Shown: positions 32,501 to 43,310 of the stretch, one piece after another | Layout: the number at the start of each line of letters is the position of its first letter | Numbering within the stretch: the stretch's first letter is position 1 | Assembly: GCA_907163375.1 (NCBI GenBank) | Contig: CAJQUW010016929.1 | Coordinates: 186,001 to 250,000 of the forward strand | Length of the DNA: 64,000 bases | DNA from: Prostheceraeus crozeri | Lineage: Eukaryota; Platyhelminthes; Polycladida; Euryleptidae | Direction: 5' to 3' | Notes under the pieces: model-generated | What the model was told of the DNA's origin: nothing | Databases searched by the model: none | Seen by the model: the letters and a program-made list of their open reading frames with translations, nothing else | Position numbers and translations under genes: made by a program

Positions 32501-34038
32501 AGCTATTTCTATACGAGGCATTTCAAACCATCGCAGAGATTTAAGCAGTTTCCTCCTGTACATGGATGTGAAGGAATAGAATATAGAGATGTAGTAAAAC
32601 TTGAACAATTTAAGCACGAAAATTCCTTGGCAGCCGTAGACACTGCGGTTCGCCATACAAGGACTCGTCAGTGCGGCTCGGAATGGCCCAAACTAGCTTA
32701 GAGCATCTAAAATGACTGAACAAGCTGAAGGACTGCACAACAGGCTGCTCCACGTCTATTTATCCTGGCACGAAAGTCACTCTTCCACTTCACCTATACA
32801 CATTTCAATCGCTTGTGTATGGATGCCTAAATTGATTGGAATTCATTAACTGACGGCTTGGCGGATTTTCAAACAAAGACAAAGTAATTAACTTTTAATT
32901 GATTAATTGTTTATAGCTGCACAGATTGTCCGATCAAATCGTTGATCCAATGAATTTCTTCAAATCTTTGCAGGTAACCATCTTCGGAGAGAGCGCTGGG
33001 TCTGGAAGTGTATCGTTGCATCTCCTCAACCCAAGAAGTGACAAGTACTTCCAACGGGCTATTCTAGAAAGCGGCGTGCTTCACAATCAATGGGCGTACA
33101 GTCCATACATGGATGCTGTTGCCGATGGACATCGTCATTTAGCGACAAATTTGCTTTTCTGTGGTGGTTCTTCCAGGTCAGCTGTGATGAACTGTCTGCG
33201 TCAGAAATCTCCATTAGAAATACAGACAGCTTATCAACAATTGAAGCAAGAACGATCATTGGATACGATGCCATTTATGGATGGAGATTTCTTCAGAGAG
33301 GATCCTGAGATGCTATTGAGACACGGAAGATTCTCTCCCAAGGATATCTTGATAGGAATCAACAATGATGAAGGCGCAAACATACTGCTAGCAAGATTAA
33401 GATCATGGGCTGCAGCTCAAGGACTCCCGTTTGATCCGACCCTGGCCTTTCTTACTGGAAACATCCTCACTCAAGCCGTGAAAGACGGAATAACGTACTT
33501 TCCCCGATTCCCACATCGATTGACGTCGACAGGTTTCAATTTTCTGTTATTAGAAGCTATTTCTCGAAAGAATGAAAACGATGGTATTCTCAATGCAAGA
33601 AAATTAGCCGATCTAGTGAGTGAATCGTACTTTTTCTGTGGATTTAACCGATTCATTGATGGATACAGACAGAGGAACAGCTCCATCTACACCTACGAAT
33701 TCGCACACAGATCTTCCAGATCATCTCTTCCAACTTGGATAAACGCGGGACACGGTTCTGAAATCGTCTTTGTCTTTGGAGGTCCACTGTTTGATAGCCG
33801 TTACACCAGCGCTGAAAGGCAGCTGTCAATGGAGATGGTTCACGATTGGACAAGCTTTGCAAAGACTGGAAGACCAGCCAATTCCATATGGACTGCCTCA
33901 TCTTCCAAAAAGAAAGAATTTCTTCGGTTAGAAACTCCAAGATCCTCATGGCATGAATACGCGTACCAGAGAGACCGGTGTTCGTTTTGGGAGGATTCGA
34001 TGCCATTTATCAGCAGGTTGGAATACAAGTTTCCGTGA
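29516..34038 (+). CDS. Cholinesterase/carboxylesterase-family secreted esterase, two exons
   Basis: Coding exons 29516-30121 and 32974-34038 (GT...AG intron, phase 0) give 556 residues. The first ~20 residues (PAAILTLFATGLL) look like a signal peptide. Family landmarks: EDCLYLNIW (102-110), oxyanion-hole HGGAY (128-132), nucleophile GESAG with Ser209 (split from the exon border by six codons), Glu335 in NNDEG, and His462 in AGHGSEIVFVFG. The Cys pairs 91-104, 265-276 and 424-538 match the three cholinesterase disulfides. The length is usual for the type-B carboxylesterase family, which hydrolyses ester bonds outside the cell or in the secretory path. The stretch where acetylcholinesterase has its choline-binding Trp (just before SEDCLYLNIW) holds no Trp, so it is probably not a true acetylcholinesterase. 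It looks intact and functional. Confidence 0.93.
30148..30328. repeat. 31-bp minisatellite in the intron
   Basis: The word CGAA recurs at exactly 31-bp spacing (30171, 30202, 30233, 30264, 30295) with the theme TTCGAATAATTGCAATGAAT. About six copies, starting within 30 bases of the donor site. Confidence 0.85.
32345..32500 (-). mobile_element. LINE reverse transcriptase fragment in the intron
   Basis: Minus-strand translation contains NLNFNSHVNDVCKMCYYDIR, then RINSIRRCISANATEDFVNS, the connection segment of CR1/L2-like LINEs (usually ...SFSSHVNAVCKSAFFHLRNI). Only this ~50-residue segment is recognisable. It lies antisense to the host gene. Confidence 0.75.
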
Positions 34039-34080
34039 AGTAGCGACTTTGCAGCTTTCAACTGAACCACTGATGTTTCC

Positions 34081-34086
34081 AATAAA
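34081..34086 (+). terminator. Polyadenylation signal of the esterase
   Basis: AATAAA lies 43 bases after the stop codon, in sense orientation; a T-rich stretch follows at 34100. Confidence 0.7.
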
Positions 34087-34089
34087 CCA

Positions 34090-34684
34090 TAAATGTATTT
34101 CTTTCAATTATTTCGACGTTTATTAAGTCTACTCACAAAACTTGATAGTAAATTGGTGATTCTTCATATTTGGATTATGTTGTGATTTTCGATTGAGCAA
34201 GTTGCTGAAAATAGACGACGAGATTTTATTATTGAAATTTTATTCAAATATCTATTATGTTTCAATTGAGGTGACCATTATCAGAGGCAAATTAGTAGAG
34301 AGCTCATGAACATAGTCTTCAATTTTTAAACTGAAAATGTACAATTTTAGATTTGTGCATTCGCTGTTAATTTGCCACTTCTGAAATGGTTGAAAGTATT
34401 TTCGAAAAATGATAATCGCAAAATAGCAAGCGCTCATCTTTGAACTGAGGAAAGCATGGAATTTGTGAATACACAACAGTCGCGCAAAACATGAAAAATA
34501 GATTAAATAATTAAGAATTTTAGGACACTTAATGGAGATGATATTAAATCATGACTCAGTTGGCTTTGGATAGAATCAATCACAGCATGAGTCACTTGGA
34601 ATGTACAAAAATTTTATTATGAACAAACAAAAGTGGTTCGAACAAGTGTTTTATGAGATGTTATATATATCAAATTATATATAA
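34090..34684. other. No gene recognised
   Basis: Intergenic, AT-rich, ending in a TATATAATA run that is the target of the next transposon. Confidence 0.35.
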
Positions 34685-34686
34685 TA

Positions 34687-36003
34687 CAAAGTGGCCATAA
34701 AGTCGCGCACCAAAGTTCATCTAACCTACGTCCAAACTTTAAGCTTCAATCATACTATTATAGAAATTCCTAGTTTCGTCGTGCGCATGTTGAGTATGCT
34801 TCGTTTTCTTAATTTCATGAATGAACATTATTTGGTGCAGATGATCGCGCGACTGCCAAAAATGAGCATTACTCTGAAAAAAGCGAAGGATTCAAGATAA
34901 ATGGAAGCTACATTGGCTTCTTAATTACAACCAGCGAGCATGTCCTTGTCAAATGAACACAGAGTTGAAATTATCTTACTTTGTGGGCGAAAGGGTGCGA
35001 CATACTGGTCTGTTGCTGAAACGTTCAACTCAAAGCATGAAGGAATGAATGTTAGTCACACGGCAGTCGGTCGTTTACTTGCGAAGTTCAAAGAAACTGA
35101 CGTTCACGACAAGGAGCTAAGTGGACGTCCAAGAGTATCTGATGCGACACGAACACCTATTCTCGATAAAATTGAGCAAAGTCCAAAAAAATCCGTGCGT
35201 AGATCATCTCGCGAAATCAACGTTGCACGCTCACGATGCAGAAGATACTCAAAGAATGACTTTTTTCATCCATAAAAACTTCAGATTCTCCAAAATTGTA
35301 CGAAGACGATCCTGACCGATATATGGAAATGTCGACATGGTTTAAAATCCCATTGGATGAAGATCCTGACATGGTGCATCGGAAAGTGACCTTTAGTGAT
35401 GAAGCCAACTTTTATCTCAATGGTGAAGTGAATAAAGAAAATTGCCGATATTATGCGCGGGAGAATCCACACTGGATGCAACCCACAAAAGAACAGTGGT
35501 GCGAAACTAATGGTCTGGTGCGGTCTGTGGAAGGACCATGTTTTATAGCCCTCCTTTTGACTGCACGCTCGACGGCAACAAGTACCTCACAATGTTGCAA
35601 GAGGAACTTATCCCTTACTTAGACTCAATTGGAGAAGGACGACCTGAGTGGTTCATGAAGGATATGAACGCCCCCGCACTATGCCTTGACAGTGTGCGGC
35701 TGGCTGGATTAAAAACTTCGTTCATTGGATTGATCGAGGGGGAACAGTCGAATGGGCTGCTCGATTCCCCAACCTGAGTCCCATGAATTACTTCTTTTGG
35801 GGATACGCTAAACACTTAGTATATTCCGTGCGCATGAATGACCTGGATCCTTTGTGAATTGGACATTTGTGAATACCTAGAAGCAGTGTATAATTTTCTT
35901 AATTTTATTGGTTACAATTATGCATTTTCTCCTTTTTAAAAGTCATTTAAAGCGATCTACAAGATTAATTAAAATCTTGGTGCGCAACTTTATGGCCACC
36001 CTG
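34687..36003 (+). mobile_element. Mariner-type DNA transposon, 1.3 kb, decayed
   Basis: Imperfect terminal inverted repeats (CAAAGTGGCCATAAAGTCGC left; CAGGGTGGCCATAAAGTTGC in reverse at the right) are flanked by TA on both sides (34685-34686, 36004-36005). The transposase lies on the plus strand in several frames. Length and ends are those of a complete element. It belongs to a different family from the element at 14715. Confidence 0.9.
34940..35835 (+). pseudogene. Mariner transposase, frameshifted
   Basis: The N-terminal frame (34940-35272) has VEIILLCGRKGATYWSVAET and SGRPRVSDATRT. Then TFSDEANFYLNGEVNKENCR with YARENPHW gives the first catalytic block. Further frames have WFMKDMNAPAL (a degenerate QDGAPAH block) and RFPNLSPMNYFFWGYAKHLV (third block). 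At least three frame changes separate these pieces, so the gene is dead. Confidence 0.85.
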
Positions 36004-36109
36004 TATTATATGCATTTGATCGAATTATGCATTTATACAATACAGATTAATTAACATTTCAAGGAATGTCATCTGAAATTGAGCGTACAAATAGTTGATA
36101 CTAAAGATA

Positions 36110-36420
36110 AGCGATCCAACCCGAAATCGAAAACCCGACCAGAACCCGACCCGACACAACCCGACCTGAACCCAATACGACCAGACCCGAACACGAACCT
36201 AAACCCGACCCGAAGCGAACCCTAAATCCGACTTAATACGTCCCGAACCCGAACCAAACACAACCCAACCTGAACACGAACCCGATCCCGACCAGAACCC
36301 GACCCAAACTCAAATCAACCCGACCCGAATCCGACCCAAACCCGAAACCCGAAAGTATGCCTACTGCTTGTGGTTGGGTTCGGTTAGGACAATTTTGAGG
36401 TCGGGTCGGGTTGAATTACC
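36110..36420. repeat. Degenerate CCCGAA/CCCGAC hexamer array
   Basis: About 240 bp of ACCCGACCCGAACCCGA-like text, drifting in register, followed at 36373-36412 by the opposite strand theme (GGTTGGGTTCGGTTAGG...GGTCGGGTCGGGTT). A related GGTCGGGACCGGTCGG stretch lies at 38213. It may be the two ends of one unclassified repeat element. Confidence 0.75.
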
Positions 36421-37296
36421 GCTCATTTCATCAACCCAGTTATGAGGAAGATTCCCATTTAGTCCGAGGAAAACCCACAAGATCCGAACGCGGGGTTTTT
36501 CGGGTTTGAGCACCTAGACTTTGAAAATCTGTCAGAATTTATGCATACTTTCTCTCGGAAAGGAATGATCAAAATATCATCACATCAATTTGAGTTATCG
36601 ACGACTGAGACCTTTCTTGGGTAGGAATGACAGCGGCGTCAAGAGATGTTTAGAACGAATGTGCAAGCTAATGAGTAGCAAATCTTTAGAAGTGCTTGGA
36701 TAGTTCCATGTTTCTGCAATCCATGCGTTTTCACGTTCCGCCACTCGTTAATTAGTTGCATCAAAAATTCACACAACAGAGTTGAAAAGGAGTACTTTAG
36801 GCATTCTATCTCTTGCTCTGGATGCTGTTGTTTTTTTAAGTGTCAACCATGAAATGCAGTTTACTGTCTTCGTCAATGGATGGTATTATATGCTGATCAA
36901 TACCAGGGTCATAGACAATATGATTTTGTCGTTGTTTGCTTTCCTCTAACGTAGATGTAAAGTCTCATCTCATAAAATGGATCTTGCTAACTTGCATGTA
37001 GTGATCAATATCTAAATGGAATTAAAATGATTCTTTACTGTTATGATGAGGCTATGAAAATATGCTCCACAGTATATACACCTAGCGGGCACAAAGAAAA
37101 TAGATGATTAACTACAATCTTAAATGCGTGTCAATTTCTTCATTAAAATAATTATTATTTTATTGAATCTCTCTTTGAAATTTTCTTCATATTTTTACGG
37201 TTTAGTTATCATTTCTATTATATCGAATTATTCGGGAAGCGTCAACCGAAGAGTGAACTTTAATCTGGCTGATGACCCTTTTTGGCGACTACTTAT
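36421..37296. other. No gene recognised
   Basis: No frame or repeat border recognised. Confidence 0.35.
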
Positions 37297-37304
37297 GTTT
37301 AAAT

Positions 37305-38087
37305 CAGGGATACGGAGTCGGAGTCGGAGTCCCGGAGTCCAATCATTTTTGCTGGAGTCGGAGTCCTATCAAATGATAGGACTCCGGACTCCGGCTTATA
37401 ACTAGACCCCAAATATAGCACAAACAACTTATTTATTTTCGTGCGTAGCTGTCATTGTCTTGATGTCAACTTTCTTCGTCAAACAAAAGTACAGAGACAG
37501 CAGTGCATACAAGGCTTGTCATAGTTGAGGGAATGAACCGTGATAGTGAAAAAGGCATTGTCTTTTCACTCGGTGATTTAGTAGAGAAGACAAGCCTTCC
37601 TAGCCTCGATCACACCTACGCACCAAAGGTCACATCAGAGACAAGAATGAAATACTAAATTGTTTGAGAACATTACCTCTTACCCTCACGTTAATCATGT
37701 GTGATGTCTCCTCCAAAGCGCATATTAAAGTCGAAAGTGTACTCATATTTTTTGAAGAAAGATGGGGATTTTCCTGCCTGGTAGAGACTGAAGAAAACTG
37801 TGTGAAGCTCACATCAAGAAGATGGGGGGGGGAGCCGAGTCGCATGCATCCAACTTGAAACGACATTTGATAAACTTTCATCGAAAATGATTGATAATTG
37901 ATGCAGCAATGATCACTAAAAATAGGTTCAGGAAAGCCTATAATTATCTATGATGTAGGTCACCAGTTTTTTTCAAAAAATAGGCTATATATACCTGGCA
38001 CCCGGAGTCGGAGTTCTATCAAAAGCCGGAGTCCTATCAACCCCCGGAGTCGGAGTCGTATCGAAATGATAGGAATCCGCATCCCTG
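37305..38087 (+). mobile_element. hAT-like element with BED zinc-finger remnant, copy B
   Basis: A 783-bp element bounded by CAGGGATACGGAGTC (37305) and the reverse of CAGGGATGCGGATTC (ending 38087), with a perfect 8-bp target duplication GTTTAAAT (37297-37304 and 38088-38095). The 8-bp duplication and CAGGG ends are hAT hallmarks. The interior (about 37700-37880) matches the BED-finger coding of copy A but is frameshifted. No transposase catalytic domain, so non-autonomous. Confidence 0.88.
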
Positions 38088-38095
38088 GTTTAAAT

Positions 38096-38574
38096 AGATC
38101 GAATTGAACTTGGGATGAAGTCTTTATACAGTTCTAAAATCAGCCATATTTCTGTAATACGATAACTTTCAAGTCATGCGAGTATTTGTGAATGGTTATC
38201 GAATCGAATCCGGTCGGGACCGGTCGGATCGGCCTCTGGTATTTTCTTATCGGGTTGGGGTTGACTTTTATTTCGAAATTCATAAAGCCTGACCCAACGT
38301 TCATCTCTATTTGATGCACAGCATGTTCCGGACCTCGTAAAAAGTTCGAAATTTCATGTTTTTAGAATCTTGACTGAAATCACTACTCCAATATCCCGTC
38401 CTTTGCTGCAGTTGAACAATATTCAAGTAATCATTTGTTATTATAACATTGAATCTGACATCATTTGCTTCTTTTAATTTCACAATGTATCCAACATCTA
38501 TTTGCCGCAACATTTCAAAGAAATGATTAATAAGATTAATAATTATTAAGATTGATTACGTACAACTGTTTGAT
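38096..38574. other. No gene recognised
   Basis: Contains the GGTCGGGACCGGTCGGATCGG stretch related to the 36110 array; otherwise nothing recognised. Confidence 0.35.
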
Positions 38575-39105
38575 TACACCGATCATCCGACAACTAGTCA
38601 CGAATTTCCAAAAAATCTGAAACGTGATGATTGCCCGCTTAAACTGACAGCTAAATGGCTATCCAGAAAGCCATGAACTAGGCGCCTAACTGGGTAGTCC
38701 AACAGCTAGATGATCAGCCCAATAATGCGACCCCTAGAATTTTCCACCGACTATCTGAAAACATGCCGATTACCTGGATAATCCGACAAGTAAATTGCTC
38801 CCGCGATGATCCGATAGCTAGATGATTACCCGGTTAGTAAGAGAGCTGGATGAGTATTTGGATAATCCGACAAACAGATTGCTCCCCCGATAATCCCACA
38901 GATTGAGTGCTCCAGGATTTATCCGACAACTTAGATGATTTCCCCGATGATCCAACAACTGGATGACTGCCTGGATAATCCGACAACTGGACGGCTCTCC
39001 GATAATCCGACAAAGAGATAGCTTGCCCGATGATCCGACAAATAGATCACCACCCCGATTATCCGACAGCCAGATAGCTCCCCCGATAATCCGACAATTA
39101 CAACT
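38575..39105. repeat. Degenerate ~30-33-bp tandem array
   Basis: The theme CCGATAATCCGACAACTAG, ATGATTGCC is repeated about 15 times with heavy divergence. One frame (38963-39253) reads IIRQ repeatedly and is not a gene. A similar TTCCGGATTATCGGAGTTC text lies at 49454-49473. Confidence 0.8.
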
Positions 39106-39730
39106 ATCAGGAGAAAAAGAAATACAATTTTCGAGAAAGGTTATGAGTGGACAAAAGAGGGGATCACTTTTAACTGGATTTTACCATATTCCGAAATCAG
39201 CCAAAATATTCCAAACAATCAATTTTAGAATACTTCTCACGCCAAAAGAATAATGCCAAATTTATTATCCTTCCGTCAAAAGTTGCATAATACGTAGAAA
39301 GTAGCCTACCAGAAATCTGGCAACCATGACATGCTTGGTTAAAAAGATATTTAAAAAATTGGCGAGGGGCGAAAAACGCTTCCCCAGTGGAGCGAAGGTT
39401 AAATAAGCATGGCGTCTCATATTTGCTCACATTTGCTTACGTATATCATTGACTGTAATTTTCCTTTTCTCCTTTACAATATTATCACATTAAATATACA
39501 TAGAATGGAGAGAAATAATTCATGGTTCGTTTCTATAATTAGAACTTAAGGGAAACACGTTTCTGAAATTTCAAACAGAAAAACTGCTTTCTTCTATTCC
39601 TCGTGTTAAGGGTGTTAGAATAATTTCATTTTCAAATAAGGAACATAATCATAATCAGCTAGGTTTCCGATCGATCCCGAATAACTCAAGATTAGTAGAT
39701 TTGAGACGAAATTTTGTTGACTCATTGAAC
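39106..39730. other. No gene recognised
   Basis: No frame of note. Confidence 0.3.
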
Positions 39731-42580
39731 ACACCCGGAGGGAACGGCCATCAAACAAAGAAACAGCTAGTCTTAAAAGCACTTGTATTTTTGGAAATGT
39801 CACAGATATCATGTATGTCAGTCACCAAAATCATCTATCAGCTATTGCTAAATTATGGCGTCATCTTTCAAAATGGCCGCCATAATTACGAAAATCTGCT
39901 GTAACCCGAAAACAAATAAATTTAAGGCCTAAATATCAAACGCATCTTACATCAACGAATTCAAGGCACAGATAGAAAATCCTACAGATCTCTGTCCTTC
40001 TGAACCTTTAAGATACCGCATACATTTGAGAGTGCGCAATTTTCAAGAAGCAATTTTTTCTATGCAGTGACAAATAAAGTGGTTGGTGATAAGGTGAAGT
40101 GTCAATTAAGTCACAAATGTCAACCACTGTAACGAATAAATGTGGCCATCAAATTTGTTCCATATTTTGAATGGTTGATTGGATCTTTACTGCACTTCTC
40201 CCATAAGGTGGCAAAATCCGAGTGAATAGATTCGCACGCTTGCTGAAGTTTGAATTTGAAGTTTGTTGAATTAGCTTTGGAGAACACCTGTCGCCAGACT
40301 TGGCTATTTCAATTTCCGAATACCAAACTGCTAACTTCGATCTTGGGATCAGCATCACGACAGCTGCTTCAACCCTGTGGTACAATTTTGTCGATTCCAC
40401 CAATCATCTTTGGGAAAATATAGTTGACAAGCGAGCGAGTCTATCCAGTTGGATTTTGTCACCTTATGGGAGAATTGCTACAAAGATCATAGAGTATGTA
40501 TATTAGGTAGAGTGGTAACTCAGCATTTATTAAATCCCCAATCTGCATACAGTTTCGATTCCATTAAATGAACATGAGTCGATACCAGGTTGCCCACTGC
40601 CACCTGTGAGATATGCAGTTTTTACACGTTTGGAGAAATTAACACGAATCTAACTGATAATGACAGCAATACAGAATAAGGAATAGTATTCCACAAATCC
40701 TCCATGTCACGTCAATTTGCAGAGGCAATATAGTTTGTTAAATTAGCAATTCGTTGGGTTACCATCACTAAAAAGCTCAGCCTTATTAATAAGAGAATTT
40801 TCTGAAGAGTGATCATATCACAAACTGCTGCCACTGAAAGAGCAAGACATCATTATCAAGGAAGCTTATCATAATTAACTTTAAAAGATGTGAATGGGTC
40901 CACATTACTATTCAGATTCAAGAAAAGACGCCTTGTGAATCATAAAATCATGCCGTTGAAAATTGAATTTAAAATATGACATCTCAGCTAAGAAGCACAA
41001 TGAGATCTCAACTTTTCCTTAAAGACTTGCAGGGACTTGCATTATAATGCAGCTCATAAAATTTCCTAGATCATCAGCTTAACTTCCGCTTAATTAAGAT
41101 GCTTGTTAGCGAATATTCATTCCTTTTGATACCCAACTTGTTTCATACTACTTATAAAGGGACTTCATGTCAGTAGCAAAAATTTAGCCTTCTAAAAAAC
41201 TGCTCAAATAATCTTTTGGACCACAGGAACGAAATCTCCGTAAAAAACTGAATATTTTCATAAAAAAATTATACTGTATACAGACACTTTTTTGAGTCGA
41301 CACTACATATATCTATGGTGAAGATCCAATCAACCATTCAAAATATGGAACAAATTTGATGGCCACATTTATTCGTTACAGTGGTTGACATTTGTGACTT
41401 AATTAACACTTCACCTTATCACCAACCACTTTATTTGTCACTGCATAGAAAAAATTGCTTCTTGAAAATTGCGCACTCTCAAATGTATGCGGTATCTTAA
41501 AGGTTCAGAAGGACAGAGATCTGTAGGATTTTCTATCTGTGCCTTGAATTCGTTGATGTAAGATGCGTTTGATATTTAGGCCTTAAATTTATTTGTTTTC
41601 GGGTTACAGCAGATTTTCGTAATTATGGCGGCCATTTTGAATTAGGCCTATAACGTCATTGTTTGTCATATAAATGTATGTATCTTATTGGCATATCGCT
41701 AGTCACAAATGAAAGGAAATGGTCGACTTTGCATCTGTTCGTAAAACATTATTGAACCTTAAAATCATTTATTTTCGGGTTACAGCAGATTTTCGTAATC
41801 AAGGCGGCCATATTGAATTATGAGGTGCTTTTTTGACATTTATGTTATTTATTTTGCATAAAAATATACCTTTTTTCCATAGCTGTTGTCAAACCTTCCA
41901 TACTTGATGTCAATTTTCCATTCAAGCAATGATAATCAAATAGTCATTAAAATAAAGATATCTCCAACCATTACTCCACAGTTGATGACTAAATTTGCAT
42001 GTTTGATGTCAATGTGCAGATATCTATAGTACTTGTCAAATCTAAATTTTTTCAGTATGTAAGTAGCATTCCTGCTGTATCTGACGCACCATCAAGATGA
42101 CGCATGATCGTCGTAATGCCTACAGATATTCCATGGAGGATTTCGAGGATATTTTCAGTCAGTCTTTTGAATTACATAAATTCATTTTGAAATGTTGCAC
42201 TCTTGTGTCGGCCTACACAGAGAAAAATATGACTTTTCCTGAAGAAGCAATGCTCGCGACTGTCCATTTGAAGGCATGTAAAGATACAAAAGTTATGTAT
42301 GAATGTAATAAAGTAAAATAAAGTAAAATGTAAAATAAGTGTAAAAAAGTATGCTATATAAAGAAATCTGAAAAGTTTGGGATTAATTATCAATACATTC
42401 GCAAGAATAATAAAAATAAATATTCGATTTCTGATCATGAAAAAAGATCCATTGATGTTAGCAATAGCTCATAGATGATTTTGTTGACTGACATACATGA
42501 TATGGACAACATTTCCAAAAATACAAGTGTTTAAGGCTTCGTATTTTCTTCGTTTGATGGCCGTTCCCGCCGGATGTGTG
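39731..42580. mobile_element. Foldback-type element with long inverted arms
   Basis: The left arm (39731 to about 40245) is matched in reverse by 40427-40487 plus 41326-42580. The outer ends read ACACCCGGAGGGAACGGCCA and the reverse of CACACATCCGGCGGGAACGG. The inner 320 bp (39868-40190 against 41321-41640) differ at a single visible base, while the outer ~130 bp are only about 85% alike. A MITE (40488-41317) sits in the right arm, which also has ~800 bp of extra sequence. No coding is recognised; class unknown. Confidence 0.8.
40488..41317 (+). mobile_element. MITE, CATAGAG family, copy in the foldback arm
   Basis: 830 bp, from CATAGAGTATGTATATTAGG to the reverse of CATAGATATATGTAGTGTCG. 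Flanking octamers ACAAAGAT and GTGAAGAT agree at five of eight bases. The unoccupied partner arm reads GGATCTTT at the same site, so an 8-bp duplication that has since diverged fits well. Confidence 0.8.
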
Positions 42581-42999
42581 GAAAATAACCGTATTTGACT
42601 TTGACCCAAAGCGGAGACAATGCGGTCTAAACCTTATACGAAATTGTAAAATGAATTGATCCGGCAAACTCTGGTGCAAGGATCCATTTTCTTCGATGTC
42701 GATGCCAATTGCGATAAACAATAAACAATAATTCAATAAACAGAAGCTTATCTCATCATCTCTCAGAAATCTGAATTAGGCCTACTGCGAATGTAAACTA
42801 CTATAAAGATAGAAAATTAATTGCAATTAGAATTTATAGCAAAAAGCAATTTCTATTCCATTTTATGTCACCGTATAAAACTTTGTTTAAAGAATGATAT
42901 TTATAAGCTTTGTTGTTGTTGATTTCAACCACGCTAGCCGAGGGTCATGAACGCTTGGCCTATAGGCTACGACCAGTTCCTCTCAAAAATTCCAATATT
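42581..42999. other. No gene recognised
   Basis: One TAGGCCTA at 42777; no frame of note. Confidence 0.3.
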
Positions 43000-43310
43000 G
43001 CTATTGCTGTCATGCTGTCGGACTTGGGATGGGATAATTGAATGATTTTAAGCGCTGTTGGTGCCATCTCGGACATTCGATAAGATGATGGAGGATTCTT
43101 CGGCACCGCAATCGAGGCAGCTATGGTCGTTTGTCTTGCCGATTCGATGTTGATACCTACGGACTAGCGTTGCGTGGTGGGATCTTATTTGAGCAAGACA
43201 TAAGATTATAAGCTTTGATATTAACCTTTTAACCGCGAGGTAATTAGCTCTTCCCACGTCTTCAGGAATAGATTGAAAAGAGTTGAAACGGCTCCTTGGA
43301 GTCATGATTT
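43000..43310 (-). mobile_element. LINE C-terminal domain fragment (Jockey/R1-like)
   Basis: The minus strand reads LAQIRSHHATLVRRYQHRIG, then CLDCGAEESS and, in a second frame, ECPRWHQQRL. The order QxRSGH...L.R...HRIG...C..C....E...H...CP is the zinc-binding tail after the reverse transcriptase in Jockey/R1-type LINEs. No polymerase is present next to it. Confidence 0.8.

Larger units (their letters stand above)
30122..32973 (+). other. Esterase intron (2852 bp)
   Basis: Donor G/GTAAGAAA at 30122 and acceptor TTTGCAG at 32967-32973. Joining gives DPEQ/VTIFGESAG, the invariant family sequence, so the borders are firm. It contains a 31-bp minisatellite at its start, a LINE fragment at 32345-32500, and a short direct repeat (GGAATATAGCATACAAGTG at 31825 and 31859). 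The rest is unremarkable. Confidence 0.93.

Noticed and set aside
33653-34082. Minus-strand frames of 80-117 residues over esterase exon 2
   Set aside because: Antisense shadows of a well-supported coding exon.
38963-39253. Frame with repeated IIRQ
   Set aside because: Product of the degenerate ~32-bp satellite array.
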